A stretch of 5,889 nt of DNA, taken from the NCBI GenBank assembly GCA_019232735.1, contig JAFANL010000272.1, positions 1 to 5,889 of the forward strand, given 5' to 3'. The notes beneath the pieces were generated by a model that had not been told where the DNA came from, made no database searches, and saw only the letters and a program-made list of their open reading frames with translations. The position numbers were made by a program, and so were the translations under genes. Positions 5,245 to 5,889 of the stretch are shown here, in pieces (the stretch's first letter is position 1; every line of letters begins with the position of its first letter). The stretch is from Aquitalea sp. (lineage in GTDB: Bacteria; Pseudomonadota; Gammaproteobacteria; Burkholderiales; Chromobacteriaceae).

Positions 5245-5889
5245 ATGAAACATATCAGAAATTTCTCGATCATTGCCCATATTGACCATGGCAAATCGAC
5301 CCTGGCCGACCGCTTCATCCAGTTTTGCGGTGGCCTCGAGCTACGTGAAATGAGTGCGCAGGTGCTCGACTCGATGGATATCGAGAAAGAGCGCGGCATT
5401 ACCATCAAGGCCCAAACCGCGGCCCTGCAGTACAAGGCAAGAGATGGTCAGGTATACAACCTGAACCTGATCGACACCCCGGGACATGTGGACTTTTCCT
5501 ACGAAGTTTCTCGCTCGCTGTCCGCCTGCGAAGGCGCGCTGCTGGTGGTGGATGCCTCGCAAGGCGTGGAAGCGCAGACCGTGGCCAACTGCTACACCGC
5601 CATTGATCTGGGCGTGGAAGTGGTGCCGGTCCTGAACAAGATCGACCTGCCGGCGGCTGAGCCGGAACGCGTGTCCCAGGAAATCGAAGACATCATCGGT
5701 ATCGAAGCGATTGATGCCGTGCGTGCCTCGGCCAAGTCCGGTATCGGCATCCAGGACATCCTGGAGGTCGTGGTCAGCAAGATTCCGCCGCCGGAAGGTA
5801 ATCCGGATGGCCCGCTCAAGGCGCTGATCATCGACTCCTGGTTCGACAACTATGTCGGCGTGGTGATGTTGGTGCGCGTCAAGGACGGC
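5245..5889 (+). CDS. lepA: Elongation factor 4 (LepA), N-terminal part (cut by window edge)
   Basis: 215 codons are open to the window end, about a third of the usual 600-residue protein. LepA is a ribosome-associated translational GTPase that affects translocation and initiation under stress. All GTPase motifs are visible: G1 AHIDHGKS (11-18), G2 within ERGITIK (49-55), G3 DTPGH (77-81) with the catalytic His81, G4 NKID (131-134) and G5 SAK (162-164). The MKHIRNFSIIAHIDHGKSTL start and the QVLDSMDIEKERGITIKAQ stretch are typical of LepA rather than EF-G or TypA. The ribosome site is weak (only GGA at 5237-5239), and the T-run of a strong hairpin lies just upstream. Gene order mucD then lepA matches what I recall from Pseudomonas and Burkholderia; lepB and rnc would be expected next, beyond the window. 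Confidence 0.97.
   Translation, partial: MKHIRNFSIIAHIDHGKSTLADRFIQFCGGLELREMSAQVLDSMDIEKERGITIKAQTAALQYKARDGQVYNLNLIDTPGHVDFSYEVSRSLSACEGALLVVDASQGVEAQTVANCYTAIDLGVEVVPVLNKIDLPAAEPERVSQEIEDIIGIEAIDAVRASAKSGIGIQDILEVVVSKIPPPEGNPDGPLKALIIDSWFDNYVGVVMLVRVKDG

Noticed and set aside
1..5889. Neisseria-type DNA uptake sequences, CRISPR repeats, insertion sequence ends or tRNA genes
   Set aside because: Reading through both strands I found no GCCGTCTGAA motif, no regularly spaced repeats, no transposase or terminal inverted repeats, and no cloverleaf with a CCA end.

Overview
The window looks like ordinary chromosomal DNA of a betaproteobacterium. The best guess is the Neisseriales/Chromobacteriaceae side (Chromobacterium, Aquitalea or Vogesella-like), judged from remembered protein similarity (PrpB with a GWGG-type metal site, the RpoE/RseA/RseB/MucD set) and moderately GC-rich codon use. 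No database search was possible, so the genus is an inference. I see no mobile element, CRISPR array, rRNA or tRNA, and no wholly new multi-gene system.

Positions 1-1153 (minus strand) hold the start of the 2-methylcitrate cycle locus for propionate breakdown. prpB (2-methylisocitrate lyase) is transcribed first from a good sigma-70-type promoter at 1193-1221. It is followed after a 151-base gap by prpC (2-methylcitrate synthase), of which only the first 40 codons are present. The gap carries a three-copy 27-base tandem repeat derived from the last codons and stop codon of prpB. PrpB itself carries unusual substitutions in a normally near-invariant active-site strand.

Positions 1154-1396 are a divergent control region. 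The prpB promoter faces left. A sigma-E-type promoter (GGAACTC, 16 bases, TCTAG) faces right and should let RpoE drive its own operon.

Positions 1397-5179 (plus strand) are an envelope-stress operon: rpoE (sigma factor), rseA (membrane anti-sigma factor), rseB/mucB (periplasmic co-regulator), degP/mucD (periplasmic protease/chaperone) and a small glutaredoxin-like gene. Genes are nearly contiguous (2-base gap, 1-base overlap, 99-base gap with a hairpin, 4-base overlap). Unfolded envelope protein is expected to release RpoE from RseA/RseB, raising the level of the whole set, including the MucD protease that removes the stress signal. There is no rseC/mucC gene between rseB and mucD.

Positions 5180-5889 hold a strong terminator-like hairpin and then the first 215 codons of lepA (elongation factor 4), which runs off the window end.
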